From Neurospora tetraspora (taxonomy: Eukaryota; Ascomycota; Sordariomycetes; Sordariales; Sordariaceae): DNA of 64,000 nt. The stretch covers positions 558,001-622,000 of the forward strand of contig NW_026944391.1 in the NCBI RefSeq assembly GCF_033439725.1, given 5' to 3'. The notes beneath the pieces are model-generated. The model did not search any database, had not been told where the DNA came from, and worked only from the letters and a program-made list of their open reading frames with translations. Below, one piece after another: positions 22,860-33,267 of the stretch. The position numbers were made by a program, and so were the translations under genes. Each line of letters starts with the position of its first letter. Position 1 is the stretch's first letter.

Positions 22860-25800
22860 TCAAGCATCGCCTGCATTCAACTTCACCCAGTTGGTATACC
22901 TGCACTGACACCCTCCGGTACCTCCATCCATCCCTCCAAAGCTCGGATTAAACGTCGCGCCGGGGTTGATCCAATCACCCGTCTGGTTCATATTATTCAG
23001 GATAAACTTGGTGTCGTTCATCAAGATGTTGCCGCCGGCTCCGACCCCGCGACTAAACGCAAACTTCCTTCCCGGGATTCCGCCATGGGTATCCAGCGTG
23101 ACCGTGACGGGGTACGGGAAGGTGCCCGGGCGCGTGCTGTTGTTGGTCGCAGCCCCGCCGTTGGATTGCGACCCCAGCAGACGGGTGGCGTTGACCTGCC
23201 GCGTCCAGATTTCCACCTTGTAGCGCGCCGAGAGCCAGGTGATGATGAAGTTGGAGTCGGAGGCGGTGGAGCCGCCAACGCGGTCGGACGAGGCGTCGCC
23301 GCTGAGGTAGACGGTTTTGTTGAAGTAGGTGTAGAAGCCCAAGTGCTCGGTCGGCAAACCGCGGTCGAAGAGACGGAGAGGCTGTTGCGTAGGGAAGGGC
23401 ATGAGTACGGCTGGAGCGCCGGTTCCGTCGGAATTCAGGACAGGCGGGATGAAAGACAGATCGACGCCGCCGCCCTTGGATTGCCGCTTGTTTAGCTGGT
23501 TGGAGGCGGAATCGACTTCAGCAGCGTCGCGACGGGCGAGCATGTTGGGCCCAACCGAATCATCGAGAGTGCGCAGAATGCTGATGTAAAATGGAGTCGG
23601 CTCTCCAGCCTTCTCTGCGGACACGATGCCATCGGTGGTGTTTCCCAAGAAGTACATGTCTTGAAATTCGGGCGGGGATGGGCGCGGAATGAATCCAGCG
23701 CTGGGGGCTTGTTGGATCTGACGACCCAAAAGTCTCTTGACAACCGAGATGAAGCCCATCGGCTCGCCGCCCGATTGCGGGCGCTGTCCCCTCGTCTGGT
23801 TTGCTTCCGTACCATTAGTAACGGAGCTTTTGTTGCTCCCAGTCTGGGACGGCGTAGAAGAGGCTTCGGCATCCTTGGTAGGAGTAGGCGTAGGGATTGC
23901 CTGGCCCGTGACATTCCACGCTTGTTGTGTGCTGTTGTCGAACTGTATCTGGATAATGAAGCTGGGCTGATCGGCAGCAAAGGGTTCCGCCTGGGCAGTC
24001 TGGTCTTTGGGCAGTGCGCAACTCCAGAAGCGCGGATCCTGAGCGCATGAGGTATCAGTAACGGAATCGGTGCCAATAACCGTGGAGATGCCGGTAGGGA
24101 TTGGTGGGAAATCCGTGAGGTTGAGCCAAGGCGAATACGGGGCGGGCTTGCCAGGCTTGGGGCGTGTCAAGACAACCCCGAGAGCCACAGCGAGCGCTAC
24201 CAACCCGAGAGTGACAATGAATAAGGTCAAACACCACCGCCTACGCTTCCTGCCTTCTCGACCGGGGCGACCAAAGCAGCCATTTGTTGGGATACAGCCA
24301 CGTCCTCTCCACATTCCACCCATCTTGCGTGCCACTGCGTCCTCCTTCTCGTTCCGGCGCCGTTTCTTCTCAGCCTTCTGCCTTGTTTCGTATCCTACAA
24401 CATGATGGGCGGGTACGAAGGATCCGAGTGGCCTTGCTGGGAAGTCTCTGTGATGAAGCGCAGGTCTGGCGGGAGGCGGCCTTGCAGGAACATAAGGCAA
24501 ATCGATCGCGCCTTGTGAGGTCATCGTCTGCGACAGACCGGGAGACACTGGACCCGGAGAAGGCGGATACATGGAGTTCAGCGGGTGGTTGGGAGGAAAT
24601 ACGGCTCGGTATCGGACGTTCTCGGTGTTCTGGGCATTTTTTTTCTGGTTCTTTTTCGGGGGCGAGTACGGAGGAGGCAATTCCGCAGGAGTCGATTCGT
24701 TATCCTCGATCAATATGCGCGCCTTCTCTGCATGGGATTGTGGCCGCGAAACCATCGGTGCTGTTGTTGGCATCGTTGCTGCTGATGAGGAGGATGCTGT
24801 CGCCGTTGATGATGTCGCGAACGGGTTGTAAGAAGAAGAAGAAGCTTCAACTTGCGAGACATCCTCAATAACTATCATGGGAGGTCGATTTGCCTTCACG
24901 GCACTTCCCGAAGACCCCTGACCAAGGGCATTGTTGTTGGGGGACAAAGACCTATTGTTGCCCGTCTTCCACCACTCTTGCTTGTCGTCCTCCTCTTGAA
25001 TGCTGGTAACAGGGGTCCTTGACATTACCGGGCTTTGGGTGAATGGCGTAGTAATCTGATCCCACCAGCCTTGTGACCGCGCGGTTAATGTCGCAGACAC
25101 GGGGCTCTTTGCTTTGATGATGGACCTCTGTCGCGTCGTCAAAGGACTTCCATCCTCCTCAAACAGAGTCACCGGAGTGGCCATGTCGTCATCCTCGTCG
25201 CTGAAGTAGGCCGTGGTAGTGACCCTTGGCGGGCGCGGTTTTCCATATCCCATTGGAGTGAGTAAATCATCTTCGTTGTCGCTGAGGTAGAATTCCGTCG
25301 CCTGGGTATCTCTATACTTGTTGGGAACGGCAGGAACAGCCGGCACGGTGCCAGCACTGGGGCCTGCTGTCCTGTACGAGTTGATGGTAAATTGGGAATC
25401 CGGAGTGTCTGGTGACCAGACTGAGACGGGCTGCTTTGCTGTGGGAGGCGGAGAGAAGTACTTGTCAAAGTCGACCGGTGTATCAACGACAGCCGTTTGT
25501 GGACTGATGACGACATTGGAATCTGATGGCATGGCGAACCCGATCATGATACCGCCAACACTTGGTGAAAGCTCGGCCGAGGTAGGAGTGTCTACCGCTA
25601 GCCTATCCATCCTCCTCTCTATCGGAGTGGCTGAAGCTGGGCTGCTCTTCTTCTTCCTTAGCCAAGCAAAGGTGCCGATAGATTCGTCTGAAGCCATTCC
25701 TTCCAGTGCCTTTAGAGCAGCCGCATCCACAAACTTTGCCTTGTCGTTCAAACCCTTTCCTTTGTTTTGGTTGGCTAACTGTTGTTGTAATTTTGTCATG

Positions 25801-26120
25801 TCTGTGATCAATTTGATGCCGGCCCTGGCATTCTGTGCCTTTTGCCTCTGACGTGACTTTACACGCCTGATTCTCTGCATGGACTGGCGAGCCGTCGAGA
25901 AAGATGTACGTTGTGTTGATGGTTTCGTCGTATAGTTGTTGTTGGTGCTGTAAGGGCTGCTGAAGGTTGGGGTGAGGGGAGTAAGCTCACCATCCTTCTC
26001 TTGAATCGGGGTGAATGGCTCATCGTCGGACCAATCCTCCCATTCCTCCTTCCTGTTGTTGACTGTAGGGTGAAATGGGGGACCCGGACGCGCCATCGGG
26101 CCGTTCATGTTGACAGCCAT
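22860..26120 (-). CDS. large single-pass membrane protein, disordered N-terminus (function unknown)
   Basis: One frame encodes 1086 residues; I do not recognise a named function. Residues 1-620 are Ser/Pro/Thr-rich and disordered, with a basic coiled stretch near residues 80-125 (SRQRQKAQNARAG). A basic cluster (GRKRRRW) immediately precedes one hydrophobic segment at about residues 627-650, which suggests an N-in/C-out (type II) membrane protein. The C-terminal 430 residues contain several N-x-S/T sites, two early Cys (after the membrane segment) and a closing GGCQC pair, as expected for a luminal or extracellular domain. It may belong to a conserved Pezizomycotina DUF family (possibly DUF7820), but I cannot verify that. 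The start ATG at 26120 has a second in-frame ATG four codons later. Confidence 0.7.
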   Translation of the reverse strand: MAVNMNGPMARPGPPFHPTVNNRKEEWEDWSDDEPFTPIQEKDGELTPLTPTFSSPYSTNNNYTTKPSTQRTSFSTARQSMQRIRRVKSRQRQKAQNARAGIKLITDMTKLQQQLANQNKGKGLNDKAKFVDAAALKALEGMASDESIGTFAWLRKKKSSPASATPIERRMDRLAVDTPTSAELSPSVGGIMIGFAMPSDSNVVISPQTAVVDTPVDFDKYFSPPPTAKQPVSVWSPDTPDSQFTINSYRTAGPSAGTVPAVPAVPNKYRDTQATEFYLSDNEDDLLTPMGYGKPRPPRVTTTAYFSDEDDDMATPVTLFEEDGSPLTTRQRSIIKAKSPVSATLTARSQGWWDQITTPFTQSPVMSRTPVTSIQEEDDKQEWWKTGNNRSLSPNNNALGQGSSGSAVKANRPPMIVIEDVSQVEASSSSYNPFATSSTATASSSSAATMPTTAPMVSRPQSHAEKARILIEDNESTPAELPPPYSPPKKNQKKNAQNTENVRYRAVFPPNHPLNSMYPPSPGPVSPGLSQTMTSQGAIDLPYVPARPPPARPALHHRDFPARPLGSFVPAHHVVGYETRQKAEKKRRRNEKEDAVARKMGGMWRGRGCIPTNGCFGRPGREGRKRRRWCLTLFIVTLGLVALAVALGVVLTRPKPGKPAPYSPWLNLTDFPPIPTGISTVIGTDSVTDTSCAQDPRFWSCALPKDQTAQAEPFAADQPSFIIQIQFDNSTQQAWNVTGQAIPTPTPTKDAEASSTPSQTGSNKSSVTNGTEANQTRGQRPQSGGEPMGFISVVKRLLGRQIQQAPSAGFIPRPSPPEFQDMYFLGNTTDGIVSAEKAGEPTPFYISILRTLDDSVGPNMLARRDAAEVDSASNQLNKRQSKGGGVDLSFIPPVLNSDGTGAPAVLMPFPTQQPLRLFDRGLPTEHLGFYTYFNKTVYLSGDASSDRVGGSTASDSNFIITWLSARYKVEIWTRQVNATRLLGSQSNGGAATNNSTRPGTFPYPVTVTLDTHGGIPGRKFAFSRGVGAGGNILMNDTKFILNNMNQTGDWINPGATFNPSFGGMDGGTGGCQCRYTNWVKLNAGDA

Positions 26121-28186
26121 CGTGAGTAAAGTGGTGTTGCGTAAGTCGTCTAACTCATCAAAGGGAGCGGGAATCGCCAGGAAGCTCGCGTGAGACTCGG
26201 ATGGCCAGCAAGCGAGTCGTCGAAGGAGAGATTAAGTTGAGTTCCTGTCCCGCGACCAAAAGCCAAAGGCTATCTCTGTCCCAGGAGAGTGAGACAAGTC
26301 TCTGAGGGTGGACAGTTGGGTGGACCAAAAAAGATGGAACAATAGGAAGGGTGACTACCTATTCACAGGACCTGCCAAATACTGTCTGAATAAGATTCGA
26401 GATCGGACTGAATTAACGATGGGAGAATAATTCGGATGAAAAAGATTAGAACGAATGGAAAATGGGTTCCCTCTCCATCCCGTGGCTGAGGCAGACCCGT
26501 AACAAGTAAAACACACACGCACACTTTGACAACAGCAACAACCTGAAGCAAAAGAGGAAGAAGGAGGAGGACTGGTCATAACAGATTCCAGTCATTTCGT
26601 CTATGGTGCCAATTGTTACAGGGCATGCACCACCAGGCGCGCCGAGTGGCCGGTCGCCTCATCTGGACCTGCGTCTACCCATGTCTGCTTCGTCTTCGAA
26701 GGAGCTGTCGTCGTCGAGCAAAGCGCCGTCGTGGAGAAGGTTTGGCGCAGCCGAGGAACGCTGTGGTCTGGAATAAGCGCCGCCATGTTGCTTTGCTGGT
26801 GATGGATTGGCTGGAAGCTCCAGGCCCTGGCAGCTCTTGGCATCTCTGCGTCGAGAAGTCTGCCTCTCATTGGTCAGTCCGTGGAGCTCAAGAAACCACC
26901 GCCTGTGTCCGCCTGTGACTCTTGGCGGCGGGAAGAGAAGAGCATTTCCACTTCCTTTCCACTTTCTCCACGATTTATCATCAAGCACCGCCGTCTTTTG
27001 GCTCGCCATCATCCATCATCACGTACAACGCAGTACGCCCAGGGCACAGACGGGATAACACCTTGAGGTTGCGGGTTGCTGCACTTCAATCTACCTGTGA
27101 CTGCAATCCCCCACCTTGACATGCTTTTACGAAAAAAGGTCGAACCTAGCACTCGCACTCTGCCTTATGGTCGCACATCATCCGTCCTTCACAGTTATGG
27201 TCGCTGTTTGGACTTGTAGGTGGTTTCAGACCCTCCTCCTCTCGGGGCTTTACAGATCCGTTGTCTGTGTACCCATCGGATATCACAATCATTTCCTCTA
27301 ATTCTTGGCTGCGAAAACAGAGACAGCCACCCGTCATTGACATCTGAGCTTGGGAGGGGAGATTACTATCGAGTGCCTCTCGTTGGACAGTGAGAAGGAT
27401 TGCCCTGAAAGCCTCGTCCCCTTTTCAAAGCTCCAGTGTGGTTGGGTTGGTACTTTGGGAGATCTGGGTTGGATGAAACCACGAAATTCCTTGGTTCGCT
27501 GCATCGTTGGACACACACAAAGTGAGCCAACACCTCAGCTTCCCCTCACCTTGGCCACCCTCCAACAATCTTTCTTGTGACCCATCATTGGCTTGGGCCT
27601 GCCAAGGTTGCCAAGCTTCCATGGCGCCAGGTCAAGCTTTTTCGCCAAGCTGCCAAGATATCTCCCCTGCTTTAGACGTCATCTTCAACGACGACGGCAT
27701 GTCGAAAAGTTCATCAGACTGACATCTGATCTTTTCGTGAATATTGAGTCGAGTTTCGAGTCTCAAGACGTACCTAGGTGCTAAGGAGGGGTTCGCACGC
27801 CAGGTAGGTCATCACCACAGCAGATATCCTCAACAACAATCAGATCCGAGTACGTGTACACCTCGTTCCTAATGGCAAACTGTATGAAGTCGACGCGATG
27901 AGAGGAGGTCACTCCCATCAAAGTTATTGATGTATAACTTCTTGTAGCAAGAAACGAGACATCACATGGCGGGACTAAGGCGGTCAAGCATTGACTTGTC
28001 ATGACAAGAGAGATTGATTCAATTCAACCGCATGAACCAGCTTGACTACTGAAGGCACTACTCAGGCAGACCCTCATCTCAGCAAGCGGCCTATCCCTCT
28101 CGAGTCTGTCATCGAGCTCTTGGAATCATTTCGCATATCATCTTCACCTCTGCCGATCTCGTCGCGCCCATGGCTCACTAAGATAT
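26121..28186. other. gene-free, promoter side of membrane-protein gene
   Basis: About 2 kb without a convincing gene. It includes the promoter and leader of the minus-strand membrane-protein gene. Short frames on both strands have no recognisable family or conserved composition. Confidence 0.45.
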
Positions 28187-28446
28187 CTAGCAGCAAGCGC
28201 ACTCCTCCCCGCAGCAGCAGCAGTTGCACTCCTCGACGAAGCCGCCGCGCAATGTTCCTTCGGTCGACATCTCGGGCTGTGGCTCAGTTGTCTTGGTCTG
28301 AGTTAGTCTTGATATCCAACGCTTTCCAGGGTGGTGGGGATGCGTGAGTTGTGACTTACAGGTTGCTGGGAGATGATGGCGTCCTGTGGGGTCACCATCT
28401 CCATTGTTTGTTGTGGCTGGGGAACGTTGTCGGTGGAAGAAGGCAT
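28187..28446 (-). CDS. 58-residue Cys-rich small protein (two exons)
   Basis: Unrecognised small gene, too short for a simple ORF scan. Exon 1 (28446-28360, 29 codons) begins with an ATG in context TCAAAATGCC after an A/C-rich leader and encodes a Gln/Pro-rich stretch (MPSSTDNVPQPQQTMEM...). The 83-nt intron (28359-28277) has a GTAAGT donor, a GACTAAC branch site and a CCACAG acceptor. Exon 2 (28276-28187) continues in phase 0 and ends with TLRGGFVEECNCCCCGEEC followed by Ala-Cys-Cys-stop. The C-terminus holds eight Cys within 13 residues. There is no signal peptide. This architecture, a Gln/Pro-rich disordered N-terminus plus a terminal Cys cluster, resembles fungal small Cys-rich tail proteins that bind metal or associate with membranes by acylation; function is inference. 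It is isolated in a 7-kb spacer. Confidence 0.65.
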
Positions 28447-29120
28447 TTTGATGTGTATAGGTTTATTTGGTGGGATTGAAAATAATGGTGAACTCAAGGC
28501 AGAGATTGATTTCTCTTGTCACGATGTTTCTGCTTGTAGGTCGTCAGAATTGTCAATTCGGTGTAGATGTATGTGAACTGGCAGGAAACAGGAGAGAGAA
28601 GTAGGAATGAATCAGATGGGGAGATCTGGGAATTTATTCGGGCCCCGCAAGTTGGCTGTGCTGACGACGCGCCACAACGAACAAGGTGTGTGATGGAATG
28701 ATAAGATCGAGAGGTAGCCCGCTGCCCAAGTCTGGAATAGCATTGGTCGGTTGCTAGTTGCTACTGCCCTCCCTGTCCGGATGGTCGGCTGGTCGGCTGA
28801 CACGAGATCGTACTGTCGGTGTTGTGGGCAGTAGCGATCCAACCACAGGCAACTATTACTCCCGGGCTACTTCCGTTCACGATATCGTACGGGGACCAAT
28901 GTCCTTGTTCGTTTCAAAACTCACTTGGTTCGTGCACTCAACTACGGACAGCTGTCAAGCTTGTTATAACAACGCCTCCATGACACTTACATGCTCAAAT
29001 TCACACCCATCCAAAGGCATTACCGGTATACTAATAACCCTCATCAACTCCCATCAACGCCTATACCTCGCATCAACTCCCATTGCTGGAGAGAGGAAGA
29101 GGGGCAGGTGATATGAAAAA

Positions 29121-29167
29121 TAGTCCGGACACGCTTACACCAAACCAGACCCAGTCAGTGTCCGGAC
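29121..29167. repeat. inverted repeat, 11-bp arms
   Basis: AGTCCGGACAC at 29121-29131 is the exact reverse complement of GTGTCCGGACT at 29157-29167, separated by 25 nt. Each arm also contains the palindrome TCCGGA. Confidence 0.8.
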
Positions 29168-31120
29168 TTTTCTTTCACACCACGCCCGGCAAGCAAGAGG
29201 ATCCACTTGCACTGCCGACTGCTACCCTAAATCTTGGCAAACCTCAGGCTCTCATTAACTCTCAGCTCATGGCACTGCCCCACTGACTCTCATCGACTTC
29301 GTTCGGTTGACTTCCATTAATTCTCTTCTGGTTGACTTTCATTGACTTTCATTGACTTTGGTTGCTTCATTGCCTCATTGCCTCATTAGTTCGTTAGGGA
29401 GTGCCTGCCCTGCTGCATTGCATTATCGAAGCCACCCTTCAGTGTGGATCTAGTGTCCGCAGCTGTCAGGGAACTTTATTCATTTCAAAGTTTTTGAGTT
29501 TTGAAACGAACAAAGACATTGGCCCCCGTAATACAATCGGCTTTTGGTGCTATACTCGGGGGTATGTATTCGGATCTCTTCATGTACTATTATGTACATA
29601 GGTAGTCCGAAGGACATGTCTACCCAGAGGCCGCCGGTTACGCTTTGACTTTTCTGTCACGAACTACTAGCCGTCTGTCTAGAAGTCTTTGCTATGACTA
29701 AGGGCAAGTGTACATACCGTTTTCTGTCAACAGAACTGTTGCTTATACATAGGTACACTTTGAGAGTGCATGCATGGGCTTTGCTGTCTGTCTGCTTCAA
29801 TAGGAAACCTTTTCAAGTATGAAAATATCCTTTTCATTGTGTATATCACTGCTGCTCTTGGCTGTGACATTCTACGACACCAGACATTTGCATACCTACC
29901 TGAAAGAACAGCGGATGGATGGCTCGTCAACTACAGGGAGGGGTCTGTCACAGACGTCATGTTATTGACTTCTCAGCATTCTGACGAGTTTTCATGGGCG
30001 GGATAACATAGTACTTACTGAATCTCTTGAGCCTCGTAAGGTCCAGTCCCATGCAGGTGGCTTAACTTCAAGCGAGGGCTGGTCAAGTATGTATGGTGTT
30101 GTCACCAAGTGAAGTAAGTCTCTTTGGAATGGGCAATGGCGGGTGTTACATATTTCAGCCTGGGCATTTTGCAGGGTCTACTCTAGAGATCCAAGACCGA
30201 CCGTCTGAATCCAGTGAGATACGATCTACCCTAACCCATTATTTCAGTGGACATTGAAGGACATGTAGGTCTCTCGGCATATGAGAAGCTGGAAAACTAA
30301 GGTACCTGGTGGAACAAGACGTGAAGTGTTTTTGTGTGAAAACATGAACATCCAAGTAGCTGGCCGTGAGCCATAGTGAGCTAACGAGCTTGGGAGTTGC
30401 TTTTTGAAGGCTGCCATATGAGGTCTACTGAAAAGGTCTTTGGGCAGGAGCGAGGAAGCCGTAGTTGTATGTTTGGTATATTGTTGAGGTTATTGTTCAA
30501 GTAGTTTTTCCCTAAAAGATCTTTGTGGTTTTAACCATAACTACCAAGATCGAAGAGGACTTGGACATCAAGGAGGATATTGGAGCCAGGAGACGGAGAT
30601 GTGTTCTTCCATCACCGTTATGTTCGACACACAACTGTCCAAACATCAGGGCGGCTAGGCCATCGATCTCGTCGTATGGAAGCGTAATTTCCTCTTTTTT
30701 GCTGGGGCTGAAGACTATGATCTTTCAATGTTCTGAAGCTTCTAGCAAAAATTCCCACATGCCGAGTAGCTCCAGTGTCCTTTCATTCGACACCTGGGCG
30801 CCCGGGGTAGTCAAGGAAAGGAGGATCGTCAAGTGATCCAGTTTGTCGTGGGTTTGCTACGGTTGGGTTTACGATATCCGTTGAGAATGCCAAAAGTTTG
30901 GTAAAAGCGATGGTAAGTTGCCAACATTATTCTGCCACAAGCCACCACAGTGAACCGTTCAAAGTCCATGGGTACCGTAGCCATGCCCGATATGAGTTGA
31001 GTGTTGACATCTGAAGGTCGATATGACATTTTTGCCATTGGTCACCACCTATCTTCCAGAGAATGTATCGTCATTAGCATCATGTTAGGTTCCGCGGTAG
31101 GGATTGAGGTGGCGGGCGTG

Positions 31121-31138
31121 CTATGGGGTACCCCATAG
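31121..31138. repeat. 18-bp perfect palindrome
   Basis: CTATGGGGTACCCCATAG is self-complementary over its full 18 bp. No gene boundary lies nearby. Confidence 0.85.
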
Positions 31139-32874
31139 TCGTCAATAGACCCCCAGGGCCAGGTTTGCGCGGGTGCTGAAATGGTGAAAACATTGGAGGG
31201 GACACAAGGAGATTTGACCCCCTCTCGCCCATGACAAAAATGATGAGACCTTGGACCGTATGCATGGGGATCAACGCGGTCTCATATAATTTGTCCCCCT
31301 TTAAATTGCGTTAAACATGAGATCCATAGCAGTGATCAGCATCACCACATCACCCGCATTCATTCTTCGGTTCTGTTCTAGCGAACCAACAGCGCGCCAG
31401 TCTTTCCGTAGCGCCGGATCAGAGCCAAGAGATAGTCACCTCAAGGCAGGGGGGGCGATCAATTACCTTTCTGTTGCGCAATCGGCCGAAGACTGAAACC
31501 CAAAACATGTTGTGTTTGTACTTTGTCCCACATCCGGTGATTTTTCTGTAACCATGATGCCCCTGGCCTTCCAAAAGAAAGAGCGGAAATGGCTTCAGCC
31601 AGCAACCGTTTGGGGAATTTGAAGGAGACCCCAAGTTGCTATCCCCAAGCGCTTAATTAACTGGATTGTAACATTGCCATTGGCTGAAAGAGTCAAGAGT
31701 CGAAGGGTCAGCCCAATGCGCTAAGGTACTGCCCGCCGCACTGTCAAGTCCACGCCCGGCATCCCTGTTCACAACACTAGCGTCTGTCCCCCCTTTCCAT
31801 GCTTTGGAAGGAATGAGCCTAAAGACGGTGAAGGCCGAGCTGTTATCAAGTTGCGTTGAGGACTCCAACTCCAGGTGAAATTGCGCGATTCCATCACCAT
31901 CCAGGTGTCGCAACTAGTCGCAACCAACACCATGGACCGTAGTGTAGAGCCCTGGAAGGAGACAGGGGTCGCAGTGAACAGGCCTGGGTGGTGCCCTGCA
32001 TGTGTCGGGGCAATCTTGGCGTGGGTAGTTGTTGAAAAGTTGCCCGCTAGAAAGAAAAAAAAGTTGTTCCAGGGGAAATATCTGGGGGCCGGCCGGGGGG
32101 TCGCGATGAAGTTAGAAGGTTCTTGGCTTCTTTGTCCACGCTGGCCATAGCGAGTGGACGGGCAGGGCTGTTCTTCATCTGAAGTGATTTTTCTTTCCAT
32201 AGCTGAAACGTCTTATCTGTCTTGCCGGTAGAGACTCACTCTCGTACTGCGTCGAGTGCCTCTGAATCTTTTGTTTTTTTACTTCTTTTTCCCATCCACC
32301 AAGACGCGCATGATCCAAGCAGGAACCGTTAGGTAATCGAGGGCGGCGAGCGATCCACTGAACGACATCTGCCCGGCATACAGCCGAATCCATCTTGAAG
32401 CAGGAACCAAGCAGTGCTTGGGGAAACAGACAGGAACTGACCTCCAATCCCCAACGGGTAGAGCCACCACAGGCGCCGGGTCTCTTCCTCCAACAGCAGC
32501 CTGCGCGCCCTGCAACCCAACCCGAAACTCGGACGTCTCCAAGACACACCGGGTCCCCTTTGTCCCATCCCGCCCGTCCGTCCGTCCACCTTGGAATCCT
32601 CTCGGTTGTACCGCACGAGCGCATCAGTCTACCTTCTTCCTTGGGTAGAGCCTACCACGGACACCCATCCGACCGTACGCAGCGCAGCCCAGCCCAGCAG
32701 CCACCAAGGCCAGCCAGCCCACCGTAACCACCAACCGCTACGTACCGACGTACCGTACCTATCTCATCAGTCCGTCCGTCAGCCTTTCGCTCTGCCTGGG
32801 CCCTTTGAGCCTCCCCAGCAAGGAAGCCCAGCTACCCCCTACACCCCTGCGCGATATCACCAGAGGGCCCATAG

Positions 32875-33112
32875 TGCCACCTGGTGAAGTCGCCAAATAA
32901 ATCCGCAAAGCTGGCTACACTTTCCCCCAACGGCATCGGGGCATCGTCCTCCTACAGCGACCGTCCTGCCCGCTCCCATCACCGAAGACGCTCGTCCGCC
33001 GCTAATCCTCCCAGCGAACTCCGATTGGACAATCGCCGATCTCCTTCGGGTCTCCTGGGGGTTGAGCCCCATAACGGCAACTACGACCCCAACAGCCTCT
33101 CGCCCATCCCGG
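32875..33112 (+). CDS. possible AUG-less 5' coding exon of the GT34 gene
   Basis: This open frame has no ATG but splices perfectly to the next exon. A GTACGT donor at 33113 and a CTCTAG acceptor ending 33250 join ...LSPIPG to TPTTPMSLSRSPSP in phase 1. The encoded 79 residues are Ser/Pro/Arg-rich like the annotated N-terminus. The frame opens after a TAG at 32872. Between an ATG at 32310 (an 8-codon uORF) and 33211 (inside the intron) there is no ATG on the plus strand. It is therefore either a leader that happens to be open or an N-terminal extension started at a near-cognate codon (CTG 32881, GTG 32884). Confidence 0.4.
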
Positions 33113-33267
33113 GTACGTGTTCTTCCCTTGTCCCACGCCCGTGACTGCCACCAGCGGTCCAACGGCCGCCGTCTCACTTCCACTCGTCTGGCCGCTAGCC
33201 ACTTGTCCGATGTGTTACTGACTGTCGCTTGGTCCTTCCGTCCGCTCTAGGCACCCCGACCACGCCA

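Larger units (their letters stand above)
28447..32874. other. gene-free region with palindromes
   Basis: No convincing gene in 4.4 kb. It contains an 11-bp inverted repeat at 29121-29167, degenerate GACTTTCATT and CATTGCCT tandem runs at 29331-29387, and an 18-bp perfect palindrome at 31121-31138. The right end (32320-32870) is C-rich and lacks ATG, and probably is the leader of the GT34 gene. Confidence 0.45.

Noticed and set aside
30829-31038. 69-codon minus-strand ORF with good ATG context
   Set aside because: Isolated, no family recognised, and no supporting splice or promoter features.
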